Shown: positions 7,238 through 16,162 of the stretch, piece by piece
Position numbering within the stretch: position 1 is the stretch's first letter
Layout of the letters: each line of letters opens with the position of its first letter
Source of the DNA: an uncultured Cryptobacterium sp.
GTDB taxonomy: Bacteria > Actinomycetota > Coriobacteriia > Coriobacteriales > Eggerthellaceae
DNA: 64,000 bases
Assembly (NCBI GenBank): GCA_958410215.1
Contig: CATYOF010000002.1
Span: 1 to 64,000 of the forward strand
Reading direction: 5' to 3'
Program-made: the position numbers and the translations under genes
Notes under the pieces: generated by a model
Databases searched by the model: none
Seen by the model: the letters and a program-made list of their open reading frames with translations, nothing else
What the model was told of the DNA's origin: nothing

Positions 7238-8470
7238 ATGATTAATGTTGAAGAGCTGCGAAATGCTCCCGTTGCTATTTTAGGTGGCGGCGCTGTGGGC
7301 AAAACATGCGGTGCAGACTGCGCTTTGGCGGGTCAGGAAGTTCGCATTTGCGACCTGGATCCATTCTTCAAAAAAACGCTAGGCACGGTTATGAAGACTG
7401 GCATCACCCTTCAGGATAAGGCCCCCGGAACGCAAACCAAATATGGTTTCCGTCGTATGGGTAAGGGTGAATTTGCATTGGCTACCAATTCGGTTGCAGA
7501 ATGCGTAAAGGGAGCAAAACTTATCATTGTGGGTATCCCTTCGGTGGCTCATGAAATTTTCTTCAAGGAACTTATTCCTTGCTTGGAAGACGGTCAGGTA
7601 ATTCACATTATTCCCGACAATTACGGTTCCTTGAAACTGCGCAAAATGATGCGCGAGGCAGGTTGCACCAAAAACGTTATTATTGGCGGCTGGTCTTCTG
7701 CTCCTTATGGCACCCGTGTTGACACCGAAGGTGGCGTAATGAAACCTACCTGCAGTTTGGTATATCGTGCCATTACCCTGCGCGGCGCTGCGCTTCCCGC
7801 AAAGGATACGGAAGATTTCGTAGAAAGCTCCAAAGCGCTGGGCTGCTTCGACGCTATTACGGAAGGCGACGGTGCAGTTTGTGGCGATACTGTTTTGGAT
7901 ATTGGTTTCTCCAACGTTAACCCCGTAATTCATGTTCCCGGTACCGTATTGGGTGTTTCTACGATGGAAAACTTCAGCACGGTTTTGGGTAAGAATGCGC
8001 ATGAATACAGCATTTATTCGCATTCCTTCTGTCCTTCCATCAGCGAAGTTCAGTATCAGTTCTACAACGAAGAAATTGCGTTGGCCGAAGCTATTGGCGT
8101 AGGTATTCAGCCCTTCAAGAAGGAAGTATTCTTCCAGCGCACCAGCGTTTTGGGTGAAGAATACATGGGTGAAGGTTGCAATGTTCCGTTCGAGGAAGAA
8201 TGGGAAGTAGGTTATGCAACGGGTCCCTTCACTATTCAGAATCGCTATGTAACCGAAGACGTACCAGTTGGTTGCCATGTATATCACGAACTGGGTAAGA
8301 AGTTTGGTGTTCCAACGCCAGTTATTGATTCCATGATTGTGCTTGGTGGCGTAATGAACAAGACCAACTACATGGAAACTGGTTTGACCTTGGAAGACTT
8401 GGGTATTGCTCATCTGGACAAGGAACAGTTGCTTGCTTATCTGCATGAAGGCGAATATGTAGAGGCATAA
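7238..8470 (+). CDS. NAD/NADP octopine/nopaline dehydrogenase family protein
   Basis: A 410-residue oxidoreductase. A Rossmann motif AILGGGAVGKTCG opens the protein (residues 13-25). The C-terminal half holds the octopine-dehydrogenase helical domain, with conserved NPVIHVPG. The family reductively joins, or oxidatively splits, an amino acid and a 2-oxo acid; the substrate here is unknown. An AAAGGAGG lies 10 bases before the ATG. A racemase homologue follows 300 bases downstream, which suggests amino-acid turnover. A shorter homologue lies at 26127. Confidence 0.82.
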   Translation: MINVEELRNAPVAILGGGAVGKTCGADCALAGQEVRICDLDPFFKKTLGTVMKTGITLQDKAPGTQTKYGFRRMGKGEFALATNSVAECVKGAKLIIVGIPSVAHEIFFKELIPCLEDGQVIHIIPDNYGSLKLRKMMREAGCTKNVIIGGWSSAPYGTRVDTEGGVMKPTCSLVYRAITLRGAALPAKDTEDFVESSKALGCFDAITEGDGAVCGDTVLDIGFSNVNPVIHVPGTVLGVSTMENFSTVLGKNAHEYSIYSHSFCPSISEVQYQFYNEEIALAEAIGVGIQPFKKEVFFQRTSVLGEEYMGEGCNVPFEEEWEVGYATGPFTIQNRYVTEDVPVGCHVYHELGKKFGVPTPVIDSMIVLGGVMNKTNYMETGLTLEDLGIAHLDKEQLLAYLHEGEYVEA

Positions 8471-8626
8471 TGCTTTCGCAATCGGCGGTTTAGTTGGCAG
8501 ATTGTGCTGCTTTGCTAAGTCATTTCGGTTAGTAATTCGTGCGTTCGTTTGAGATTGGTGCTCTTGTTTAGCGAGCGCCAGATCGAATCGACGGTTTGGC
8601 GATGTCGAATTATTTGAGTTTTGATT

Positions 8627-8662
8627 AGTGGTTGGAACTGTTGCAAAATGGTTCCAACCACT
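8627..8662 (+). terminator. hairpin after the octopine-type dehydrogenase
   Basis: A 12-bp perfect stem at 8627-8638 and 8651-8662 has a 12-nt loop and a weak T-rich tail (TTGCTTG). It probably ends the upstream transcript. Confidence 0.6.
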
Positions 8663-8669
8663 TTGCTTG

Positions 8670-8707
8670 TATACCGAGCATGCGCACTTATACCGAGCGT
8701 GCACGCT
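8670..8707 (+). repeat. 19-bp direct repeat upstream of the racemase gene
   Basis: TATACCGAGC occurs at 8670-8679 and again at 8689-8698, each followed by a similar TGC-rich stretch. The 19-bp period and the place, about 70-105 bases before the racemase start, suggest tandem regulator sites. Confidence 0.45.
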
Positions 8708-8774
8708 TCTCATAGGTAAAGTTTCTAGTGTGCTTGGTGGTAGGAAGCCTCAAAGGAATAAAAGGAGTTAGTTC

Positions 8775-9551
8775 ATGTCAGTTTCTTGGAAAAGCGCTTA
8801 TGGTGCCATTACAAACGAAGATGCGCGTCGAGGAATTTTTGAGCTTCCGCCCCGTTATACCAGTGGGCAAGCGCTGGGCATTATCGCGGTTGACTTGGAC
8901 TATCCCAAAGTGCCCGGCAATGTAGTAAATGCTACCACGTACGATTTTCCGGTGCTCTACGAAATGGTTTCGTTCGAAATCGAACAACTTTTTGCGGGGG
9001 ATCCCAGTATTAAAGAACAAGTGATAGTAGCTGCCAAGAAGCTGGAAGCCGAAGGCGTGCGTGCCATTATTGGTGCCTGCGGCTATTTTGCTCATTTCCA
9101 AAAAGACGTTGCTGCCGCAGTGGGCGTACCTGTTTTTATGTCGAGCCTGTGTCAGCTAGCCACCATTAAAACGTGGCTTCCTTCTGATAGAAAAATTGCG
9201 GTGTTCGCTGCTGACGGCGACAGCATTGATGACGAATTTTTAGCCAACGTTAATACCACTACCGACCAAATTGTGGTGGTCAATGTAGGCGACATGGAAA
9301 GCTTTGCGCCTATTCGCTGGGGTAAGGGCCCGCTTAATAACGGTATGCTTGAAGATGATCTTTGCGAACTTGCAACAGAGGTATGCGAAGCCCACCCTGA
9401 AGTGGATTCAATTTTGCTTGAATGTAGCGATTTACCACCCTATGCTGCCGCAATTCAGCGGGCAACGGGTTTGCCCGTGTTCGATTTCATTACCCTAGCA
9501 AAATGGGTTGAAAGTGTTGTGGTGCAGCGTCCTTATTACGGTATGTTGTAA
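8775..9551 (+). CDS. Asp/Glu/hydantoin racemase superfamily protein
   Basis: A 258-residue member of the aspartate/glutamate racemase superfamily. Two Cys residues occupy the places of the catalytic pair: Cys102 in IIGACGYF and Cys217 in LLECSDLPPY. Both halves share the usual pseudo-symmetric fold. It may interconvert D- and L-amino acids or act on a related substrate; the sequence does not decide this. AAAGGAG lies 7 bases before the ATG. The gene follows an octopine-type dehydrogenase on the same strand. Confidence 0.8.
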   Translation: MSVSWKSAYGAITNEDARRGIFELPPRYTSGQALGIIAVDLDYPKVPGNVVNATTYDFPVLYEMVSFEIEQLFAGDPSIKEQVIVAAKKLEAEGVRAIIGACGYFAHFQKDVAAAVGVPVFMSSLCQLATIKTWLPSDRKIAVFAADGDSIDDEFLANVNTTTDQIVVVNVGDMESFAPIRWGKGPLNNGMLEDDLCELATEVCEAHPEVDSILLECSDLPPYAAAIQRATGLPVFDFITLAKWVESVVVQRPYYGML

Positions 9552-9600
9552 AGCTGCGTAGATGTAGTGAAGGACCGCACTCGATCAGATGCTATAGTCG

Positions 9601-10071
9601 TTAAATTTTAGTGGGTTTAGGCAGTACGTATTTGATTCCTGTTTTCTGCGAAAGTCGTGCAACGGTAGAAGCTGCTTGGACTAGCTCTTTAATTTCTTCG
9701 TCAGTTAATCCATCAAGGTTGGATTGCAGGGTCATGTTCAGTTCGCGTACATGATCGTCAAGCATCAGGATGGCCGAATCGGTCAGGCGCGCAATAACCA
9801 TACGGCGGTTTTTTTCACTGCGTTCACTTACAATAAGCCCTTTTTCGCGAAGGCCATGAATGGCACGTGTTGCTTGTTCGGGGGCAATGTAGACTTTTGC
9901 GCTTAAGGTGGACATATTCATAGGCCCATCGGAATAGAGCGCCATCATGATGTCCATTTGTGTTTTGGTAACCGGAACAGGCAGAGCGGTGGGCACAATA
10001 GTTCGCTTAAACAGTTCATTAAAGTAAAACGAAGCCTGAATAAGTGATTGAGCATCTTCGTTGCTGATCAT
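9601..10071 (-). CDS. MarR-family transcriptional regulator
   Basis: A 156-residue winged-helix regulator. The helix-turn-helix lies at about residues 45-80 (MNMSTLSAKVYIAPEQATRA), and the wing carries KNRRMVIARLT. I use the ATG at 10069-10071, 9 bases after AGGAG; an ATG two codons earlier is possible. It diverges from the MFS-CBS exporter gene at 10553. The TTGAC/GTCAA palindromes between them are its likely operators. Confidence 0.85.
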   Translation of the reverse strand: MISNEDAQSLIQASFYFNELFKRTIVPTALPVPVTKTQMDIMMALYSDGPMNMSTLSAKVYIAPEQATRAIHGLREKGLIVSERSEKNRRMVIARLTDSAILMLDDHVRELNMTLQSNLDGLTDEEIKELVQAASTVARLSQKTGIKYVLPKPTKI

Positions 10072-10133
10072 ATGCATTCGCTCCTGTTTCTGCGTTGCTT
10101 ATCTACTTAACTATATTTCAATAGCGGACAAAT

Positions 10134-10241
10134 CAAAAGGTGCACCTAAACCAAGAAATACGCGTAGCGCAAAAGGCGCGACCAAACCAAGAGACAGGTA
10201 CACGCCAAAAGGAACGCCTAAGCCAAAGATGTGCGCAAATA
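10134..10241 (+). repeat. three imperfect 36-bp tandem repeats
   Basis: Units begin at 10134, 10170 and 10206, each starting CAAAAGG. In one plus-strand frame they would encode a 12-residue Lys/Pro repeat (KGAPKPR, KGATKPR, KGTPKPK). That frame begins inside the antisense strand of the MarR gene and has no convincing ribosome binding site, so I do not call it a gene. Confidence 0.55.
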
Positions 10242-10297
10242 AAGAGGTGTGGCACCTTAGATAAAGGTGTGTCCAAAATATTTAGATTCTCGTACTT

Positions 10298-10356
10298 TTG
10301 ACTATCGTCTATTGACTTTCGTCAAGTATCCCATAAACTTGATAATCGTCAAGTTT
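10298..10356 (+). promoter_or_regulatory. cluster of TTGAC/GTCAA operators before the MFS-CBS gene
   Basis: A perfect palindrome with 8-bp arms, AAACTTGA and TCAAGTTT, lies at 10335-10356. TTGACTTTCGTCAA is at 10312-10325, and a half site TTGACTATCGTC starts at 10298. They lie between the divergent MarR gene and the exporter, so MarR binding is likely. The A-rich stretch 10360-10552 that follows holds no gene I can support. Confidence 0.6.
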
Positions 10357-10552
10357 TCAGAAAAAGGGTATCTCTATCTGCTGATTCGAACAAAACGAAA
10401 GAGCAGTGAAGAAAACCAAAGAAAAGCAAGAAAACAAAGACTACAAAGGAAACTAGGAAATTACGGCATAAAAGCAAAAAGTGCTAAAAAGCCGAGACAA
10501 TGTCACAAAGCTGCGACAAAAAATTCCTAATTCGATCTTGAAAGCGAGAAGA

Positions 10553-12514
10553 ATGACTCCCCTAGGTTTAACGAATGAACAACGAAATATGGTAATGGTG
10601 CTGCTCTGCGGCGCGGTGTTGGTGGTGTTAAATCAAACACTGCTTTCCCCGGCGCTTCCTTCTATTATGCAGCACTTGCAGGTTGATGCTACGACGGTAC
10701 AGTGGCTTACTTCTGCTTACGCTCTGGTAGAAGCAGTGGTAATTCCTTTAGCTGCTTGGTTTATGGGTCGCTTTAGTACGCGCGTGCTATTTATTGGTGC
10801 TATGGCGCTGTTTGGCGCAGGCAGTTTGGTTGCGGCTATTGCGCCTGTTTTTGCAGTGCTGTTGGTTGGCCGCATTATGCAGGCCATGGCAACGGGCGTC
10901 ATGATGGTTATGGTTATGTCGCTGATCTTACTAACGTTTCCTCGCGAAAGTCGCGGCAAAGCGATGGGCTTGGTAAGTTTGGTCATTGGGTTTGCTCCTG
11001 CAATTGGTCCAACCCTTGGTGGTTTGCTGGTTGACGTGGTGGGCTGGCGCGCGCTGTTCTGCATCGTTGTAGTGTTTTCGGTGCTTATTATTCTGTTTGC
11101 AGCGCGTTCGCTGAAGAATCGTGAAGGATTCCCGCGTACTTCGGCCGATGCTCTTTCTATTATCTTTTCTTCTATTGGTCTGGCGGCACTTCTGTATGGT
11201 CTGTCTTCGTTTGCATCGTCGGATCATGTGGAGGTGTGCGTAGCGCTTATGATAATAGGCCTGATTTTCGTCGGCTTGTTTGTGCGCAGGCAATTCAAAA
11301 TCGAAGAACCCATGCTGCGCCTTGAGGTTTTGTATAGCCGTCGCTACCGCATGGCGTTTATTGTCTGCGCGTTGTTCCAGGCAATCCTTATTGGCTTGAG
11401 CGTTATTATGCCCCTCTACATCCAGAATATATTGGGTTATTCGGCGACCATCAGTGGTTTGGCTACTTTACCCGGTGCTTTGTTGGGTGCTGTTGCTGGT
11501 CTTGTTGGCGGTAAGATATTCGACCAGCATGGCGTACGTGGCGTTGCGCTTGGTGGTGTAGCGGCGCTGTTCATTGGTTGTATTGGCTTGTTCTTCTATG
11601 CTATCGACAGTTCGATGGTGTTGGTTATTGCTGCAAACATGGTTACCTGCGGTTCGTTGCAAATCCTGTTCACTCCTATTAATACCTGGGGTGTTAATTC
11701 TTTGAACAACGAATTGGTGCAGCATGCAACGGCAACTACCAATACGGTAAACCAGGTAGGTGCATCGCTTGGTACCGCGCTTATTATGTCATTCAGTGCA
11801 TTGGGCACTTCTATGGCACCGGCCGGAACGGATCTTGAACGCACGTTCTTCGGATATCATTGGTCCTTCGCAGCAGTGCTGGTATTGGGTGCCATAGCGT
11901 TACTTTTGGTGGTGCTCTTTATTCGCAATATGAAATCGGATGTGGTTCCTGCTACTAAGGGCCAAACGACTGCCAAGATGCAATCAGGTGCGAAGCCTCA
12001 GTCTGAGGCGACTGCTCAAGAGCAAAAGGAAGGAGAAATCGACGTGTATCAAACGGTTGGGGAAGTTATGGATATCAACCCCGTTGTTGTTCCCTTCGAT
12101 GCTCCTATGAGCACGGCTGCAAAAATTTTGGCAGCAGCTAATGCCAGCGGTGCGGTAATTGTTGACGACAAGGGTACGGCTCGAGGATTTATTTCCAATA
12201 GTGACATTTTGCGTTTCTTCGGCGATGAATCGCGCGTTATTACCGGCATGAGCGGCTTTGTAGTATTGCGTGAGCTTGACAATGATGATGTTCGTAAGCA
12301 AATTGCGCGCATGAAGGATATTCAGGTGTCCGACGTCGCGACGAAAAAGGTTATCGGTGTTTCACCTGATACTAATCTGGGTGAAGCTTGCAAGCTGTTG
12401 GCTGAAAAGCGCCTGAAGCTGTTGCCAGTAGTAGAAGGGGACAAGCTTGTGGGTGTGGTTCACCGTAGTAGCTTGCTCCGTCTTATTGCTGATGTGTTGG
12501 AAGAGGACGAATAG
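10553..12514 (+). CDS. DHA2-type MFS exporter with C-terminal CBS pair
   Basis: A 653-residue protein. Residues 1 to about 465 form a 14-helix drug:H+ antiporter of the DHA2 family, including QTLLSPALPSIM in helix 1 and GFAPAIGPTLGG (motif C) in helix 5. A charged linker leads to two CBS domains at about 500-650 (VGEVMDINPVVVPFDAPMS and VSDVATKKVIGVSPDTN). CBS pairs usually bind adenine nucleotides, so transport may be gated by energy state or a nucleotide signal. I take the ATG at 10553, after a weak GAGAAG. It diverges from a MarR gene. A paralogue with the same fusion lies at 56582-58477. Confidence 0.87.
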   Translation: MTPLGLTNEQRNMVMVLLCGAVLVVLNQTLLSPALPSIMQHLQVDATTVQWLTSAYALVEAVVIPLAAWFMGRFSTRVLFIGAMALFGAGSLVAAIAPVFAVLLVGRIMQAMATGVMMVMVMSLILLTFPRESRGKAMGLVSLVIGFAPAIGPTLGGLLVDVVGWRALFCIVVVFSVLIILFAARSLKNREGFPRTSADALSIIFSSIGLAALLYGLSSFASSDHVEVCVALMIIGLIFVGLFVRRQFKIEEPMLRLEVLYSRRYRMAFIVCALFQAILIGLSVIMPLYIQNILGYSATISGLATLPGALLGAVAGLVGGKIFDQHGVRGVALGGVAALFIGCIGLFFYAIDSSMVLVIAANMVTCGSLQILFTPINTWGVNSLNNELVQHATATTNTVNQVGASLGTALIMSFSALGTSMAPAGTDLERTFFGYHWSFAAVLVLGAIALLLVVLFIRNMKSDVVPATKGQTTAKMQSGAKPQSEATAQEQKEGEIDVYQTVGEVMDINPVVVPFDAPMSTAAKILAAANASGAVIVDDKGTARGFISNSDILRFFGDESRVITGMSGFVVLRELDNDDVRKQIARMKDIQVSDVATKKVIGVSPDTNLGEACKLLAEKRLKLLPVVEGDKLVGVVHRSSLLRLIADVLEEDE

Positions 12515-12637
12515 AATGAGCCTGTAAGATATCGGAGCTATTTAGGCGATTAGTTTAAGACGAACAGCTTTCGAGTGAGTGGTTCAGACGGCTTATGCTC
12601 TGAAAATTCTCTTCAGTTCGTGAGGTTCAAGATCTTA

Positions 12638-13162
12638 CTAGATTTTTTCTAAAAGCGCGATGATGCTTTCCATGGAAGTGGTTAGCTCATCGCGTTCTTT
12701 TTGGGTGAGGTTCTCAAGGCGGTGCATAAACACTTGAGCACTATCTGCCAGATGGGATTCAATGAGTGCTTTGCCTTCTGAGGTAAGACATACAACTTTC
12801 GCGCGTTTGTCTTCTTTGCTGGTGCTTGAGCTAACCAGTTTGTCGGTCGAAAACTGGGCAAGAATTATTGAAACATGCTGCTTAGGAACATGAATAGCTT
12901 CGGCAATGGTTTGTGCACGGCTGGGGCCGTATTCATATAAATATTCCAGCACTTCTGCCTGGGTGCGGCCCAGTTCTCCCTTAAAGGATTTGCGGTACTT
13001 TGAGGTTACCTTCGCTTCGAACAATACGCGCATGCGATAAGCAAGGGCCACTTCTTTGGATTCAAGCGTGGGGTCAAATGAGGAACTGGCGGAATCCTTT
13101 AAGGCTGATGCCTGATTAGGCTTTGCCGAAACGCGTGATATGTCTGGATGATTTGAATTCAT
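12638..13162 (-). CDS. MarR-family transcriptional regulator
   Basis: A 174-residue MarR-like protein. The winged helix spans about 60-130, with recognition region AIHVPKQHVSIIL and wing KEDKRAKVVCLT. The ATG at 13160-13162 is chosen because the palindromic operator at 13171-13191 lies right before it; there is no obvious Shine-Dalgarno. It is encoded just downstream of the truncated SDR remnant. Autoregulation is likely from the operator position. Confidence 0.8.
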   Translation of the reverse strand: MNSNHPDISRVSAKPNQASALKDSASSSFDPTLESKEVALAYRMRVLFEAKVTSKYRKSFKGELGRTQAEVLEYLYEYGPSRAQTIAEAIHVPKQHVSIILAQFSTDKLVSSSTSKEDKRAKVVCLTSEGKALIESHLADSAQVFMHRLENLTQKERDELTTSMESIIALLEKI

Positions 13163-13170
13163 AAGCTTGA

Positions 13171-13191
13171 TTTTACTGTATAGCAGTAAAA
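13171..13191. promoter_or_regulatory. palindromic operator before the MarR gene
   Basis: TTTTACTG and CAGTAAAA form perfect 8-bp arms around a 5-bp spacer. The size is typical of MarR sites, and it begins 9 bases upstream of the MarR start codon. Confidence 0.65.
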
Positions 13192-13206
13192 GAGCTTGTA
13201 CATAAA

Positions 13207-13302
13207 AAGGGCTCGGCTTGCGGGTGTGGTTGGAAATAAAAGGTGATGTGTTAGCCAACCAAAGAATTATTTTGAGTGGAAAGGATTGCCTGCCGAGCCC
13301 TT
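13207..13302 (-). terminator. long-loop terminator after the SDR remnant
   Basis: AAGGGCTCGGC at 13207-13217 pairs with GCCGAGCCCTT at 13292-13302. On the minus strand the second arm runs into TTTTTATG. The roughly 74-nt loop holds its own GGTTGG/CCAACC stem. It separates the SDR remnant from the MarR gene. Confidence 0.55.
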
Positions 13303-13306
13303 CTAT

Positions 13307-13912
13307 TTACCAGGTGCGGGAGCCTAGTTCGCGGAATTGCGCAACGGTGGGAACATGGGAATTCATGCCGCCATCGACGTTGATCACCTGTCCGGTAACA
13401 TAGTCGCTTTCGTTGGAAGCAAAGTACACGCAGGCGTTAGCGATGTCTTCGGGGCAGCCATAGCGATTAACTTCAATGTTGCTCAAGAAGATATCGCGCA
13501 ACGTCTGGGGAACAATTGCTTCATTTTGTGGCGTAACAATAAGGCCAGGACGAATGCAATTGCAGCGAATATTTTCCTTGCCGTACTGCAGTGCAACACA
13601 GGAAGTAAGCATGTCAACTCCTGCCTTAGCGCATGCATAAGCGGTTGCACCAAGGTCGCCACCGCAGGAAGCCATGGAGCCAATGTTAACGATAGAACCG
13701 CCGTTGTTTTCCTTCATATAGGGAATGGCGCATTTGGTCATGTAGAAAGCGCCGCGCAAGTCGCTGTTGAAAATGCCATCCCACATTTCAAGGGTAACTT
13801 CTTCAACTGATCCGTCAGCTAGGCCAACATTTGCGGCGTTATTTACCAGAATGTCCAGCTTTCCATATTCTTTCACGGTGTCTTCGATCAAAGCTTCTAC
13901 CGCAAGTTCTGC
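13307..13912 (-). pseudogene. short-chain dehydrogenase, 5'-truncated
   Basis: The reading frame matches the C-terminal three quarters of an SDR oxidoreductase: LDILVNNAA, the catalytic Ser region IVNIGSMAS, YACAK (YxxxK motif) and a C-terminal VINVDGGM. The N-terminal cofactor motif TGxxxGIG and about 75 residues are absent. Reading back from the usual AVEALIEDT helix, homology stops at 13912, where an in-frame TAA (13913-13915) begins unrelated DNA. Only a TTG could start translation. Deletion or rearrangement removed the 5' end. Confidence 0.8.
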
Positions 13913-13922
13913 TTAGTTAAGT

Positions 13923-13976
13923 GAGAAAGAACCGGCACTTGGTAGCTCGTTGCTCATAGCGGGCCGGCTCTTTCTC
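13923..13976 (-). terminator. hairpin after the LPQTS surface-protein gene
   Basis: Fourteen-base arms (one mismatch) at 13923-13936 and 13963-13976 flank a 26-nt loop. On the minus strand it follows the surface-protein gene by about 120 bases, and the last arm is T-rich. It abuts the break point of the SDR remnant. Confidence 0.5.
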
Positions 13977-14094
13977 GGTAGCACCGAGGGGTCCCAAGAT
14001 GTGCCCCCTGTAATTAGTCATGAGAATATGACTAAATGAAAAGTGTGGTGCTAAGAAAGAAGGGATTCGGTAGGTTTAATTCCGCGAATGAACT

Positions 14095-15912
14095 CTAGTG
14101 CTTTCGCGCTTGTAGCTTTTGCTTTCTTGAACGAGCTGCTGCAACTGCTGCTACGATGCCAGCAAGAAGGCCAATTCCGGCGACGAAGGGGATTGCCTGC
14201 AATGTGGAATCGCTTGTTTGCGGGAGGCTGGACTTCTGGTCTTTGCCTAAGGCTTTGTATGTTTGGCCTTTTGCACCGTTTGTATCGTTAGAACCACTTG
14301 AGGCATCATGCTCAGAGTCGACCTCATTGCTGTTTGAATTATTTCCGTCGCTGCCTGATCCATTGTCAGAGTTGCCGCTTGGGTTGTTGCCAGAATTATT
14401 TCCCGGGTTGTGTGAGCTGGGGTCTTCACCGGGATTATCTGGGCTGCCATTATTGGGGTCGCCACCGTCGCTTGGATTATCGCCGTCGTCTGGGTTGTTT
14501 GGGTTTTCGCCTGAGCTGCCACCTTCGCCCGGATCAGGGGTGCTTTCTTCCCACAGTGCCGTTAATTCTAGGTTAGGTTCGTCGTAGGTCACGCTTACCG
14601 AATCGCCCGGCATATATGTTTTCCCGTTAGAGCCTTGCCATCCTTTAAAGGTGTATCCATCGCGGGTAGGCCCGTTTAAGACCGTAAACGTTTTTTCGGT
14701 TGTTTCGGGTTCGGCCTGGTTATTGATGCCAAACGTTCCCTCTTCGTTAGCTCTGGTTCCCGGAGGCATGGGGTTTCCACCTGCTCCATCGTAGCGGAGG
14801 CTATATTCCTTATCCCAAACAGCTTTAAGGATAGGAGGCATGGAACACACGTCTTCATTTGCATCGTTCTTGATGCTGTAAGTGGATTCGTAAAGTCCAA
14901 AACGAACAGGGGATGATCCGGGCGGGGTTGTTTTGGCGCCGCGATATAAAAGTTTGTAAGAAGTGGTTGCGGTGTTGAAATCGGGAGCTGCCCAGAACAG
15001 GAATTTGTAGCCATCACGGGAAGGAATGACGTTGGTTATCTCGAAATCCATATACAGGGGCTTTTTCGAGGTGGTTTGAATAGCTGCGTAATTGGTGTTT
15101 GCATAGGTGGTTCCGTCGGTTGATTTCCACGAGTAGGGCTTAAGGGCAGGGTCCTTTAAGGTGCCGCCGTTAGGGTCATAACCTAGAGCGCCTTGGTAGG
15201 TGTCGGGAGTGTCTTCGGTTACGGTAACTTTAAAACCAACATTCTTGATGGTAACGGCTTCATCCCCGTCAGCGGCTTTACCGCGGATGGTGATTTTGTA
15301 GTAGCAATATACGGGGGTATTCGCAGGCGTTGCTTTAATTCCTTTGAATTCAAATCCAATACGGTCGGTGCGTGCGCCAGAAGTTAAAGCCCATACGTAT
15401 TCTGAAGGTGAACCTGCAGGATAGTAGGTGTTTCCGATCGACTTGCCGTAAGGAGAAACGGAAACGGTTGTTACGTCATAGGTTTTCGTAGTACCAAGCC
15501 CACCGTAGTTTTCCTTAGTGAAGGTCATAGGGTTGTTAGGGTCGGTCCAAGTGATCGTGGTCCCTGCCTTAACGGTTACTTCGCCATAGTCGCCCGGGCG
15601 CGGGTAGGTATTGCCGGGAGTGTCTAAACTTCCTGATTCGGAATCATTAGGGTTTATAACCTTGATATTATCGGCGCTATAACCAGGGGTTTGAGGAATG
15701 ATACTTGCATCAATGGCATTTGCCGGAGCCTTTTGTCCTGCAATGGTAATAATGTTGTTGCAGGTGAGTGTTTCTTCAGTTTCTTCTGGTTCGTTTTCAT
15801 CTATTATTTCTGCAAAAGCAGACGTTGGAAAAAGAAGTGCCGGAAAAGACATTGAAATCAGCAGAAGAGCAAAGATAATTGAGGCAAATTTTCGTGCATA
15901 ATCGTGTTTCAT
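14095..15912 (-). CDS. LPxTG surface protein with Listeria-Bacteroides-type repeats
   Basis: A 605-residue secreted protein. The N-terminal signal peptide ends FAEI at about residue 36. The C-terminal half includes InlB B-repeat/Flg_new-type units (GYKFLFWAAPD, GYTFKGWQGSNG). A long Asn/Gly/Ser/Pro/Asp-rich stalk follows. The sortase motif LPQTS lies at about 563-567, then a hydrophobic helix and RSRKQK tail. AAGGA lies 6 bases before the ATG at 15910-15912; a longer upstream frame would bury the signal peptide. An adhesin or wall-spanning role is inferred. The first 300 residues are not recognised. Confidence 0.85.
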   Translation of the reverse strand: MKHDYARKFASIIFALLLISMSFPALLFPTSAFAEIIDENEPEETEETLTCNNIITIAGQKAPANAIDASIIPQTPGYSADNIKVINPNDSESGSLDTPGNTYPRPGDYGEVTVKAGTTITWTDPNNPMTFTKENYGGLGTTKTYDVTTVSVSPYGKSIGNTYYPAGSPSEYVWALTSGARTDRIGFEFKGIKATPANTPVYCYYKITIRGKAADGDEAVTIKNVGFKVTVTEDTPDTYQGALGYDPNGGTLKDPALKPYSWKSTDGTTYANTNYAAIQTTSKKPLYMDFEITNVIPSRDGYKFLFWAAPDFNTATTSYKLLYRGAKTTPPGSSPVRFGLYESTYSIKNDANEDVCSMPPILKAVWDKEYSLRYDGAGGNPMPPGTRANEEGTFGINNQAEPETTEKTFTVLNGPTRDGYTFKGWQGSNGKTYMPGDSVSVTYDEPNLELTALWEESTPDPGEGGSSGENPNNPDDGDNPSDGGDPNNGSPDNPGEDPSSHNPGNNSGNNPSGNSDNGSGSDGNNSNSNEVDSEHDASSGSNDTNGAKGQTYKALGKDQKSSLPQTSDSTLQAIPFVAGIGLLAGIVAAVAAARSRKQKLQARKH

Positions 15913-16162
15913 ATAAGTTCCTTTTGTGTTTTGCGGATTCTGGGATGAAACGTTGGCGACTTTTGGGCCTTGAGCATACTCATTGAAGTGATGGGTCGTC
16001 ATTCGTTTAGGAGCAACTGTTGGAATATGGTTAATCTGAAAAGCGTAGTGCGTCGGATTGCTTAGTTTGAGGGGTATTCAAGAAAATCACTCGGTATGGG
16101 GAGTAAGGTTAAATCAACAAGGGTTTGCGGAGCTCAGTTTGATAGGCGAAGGATAGCGGCAT

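Noticed and set aside
7379..8713. 444-codon minus-strand frame over the octopine-type dehydrogenase
   Set aside because: The plus-strand gene has clear domains and ribosome binding site; the antisense product resembles nothing.
10267..10530. 87-codon plus-strand frame upstream of the MFS-CBS gene
   Set aside because: It runs over the operators and an A-rich leader; the Lys-rich product reflects composition and no good start is present.
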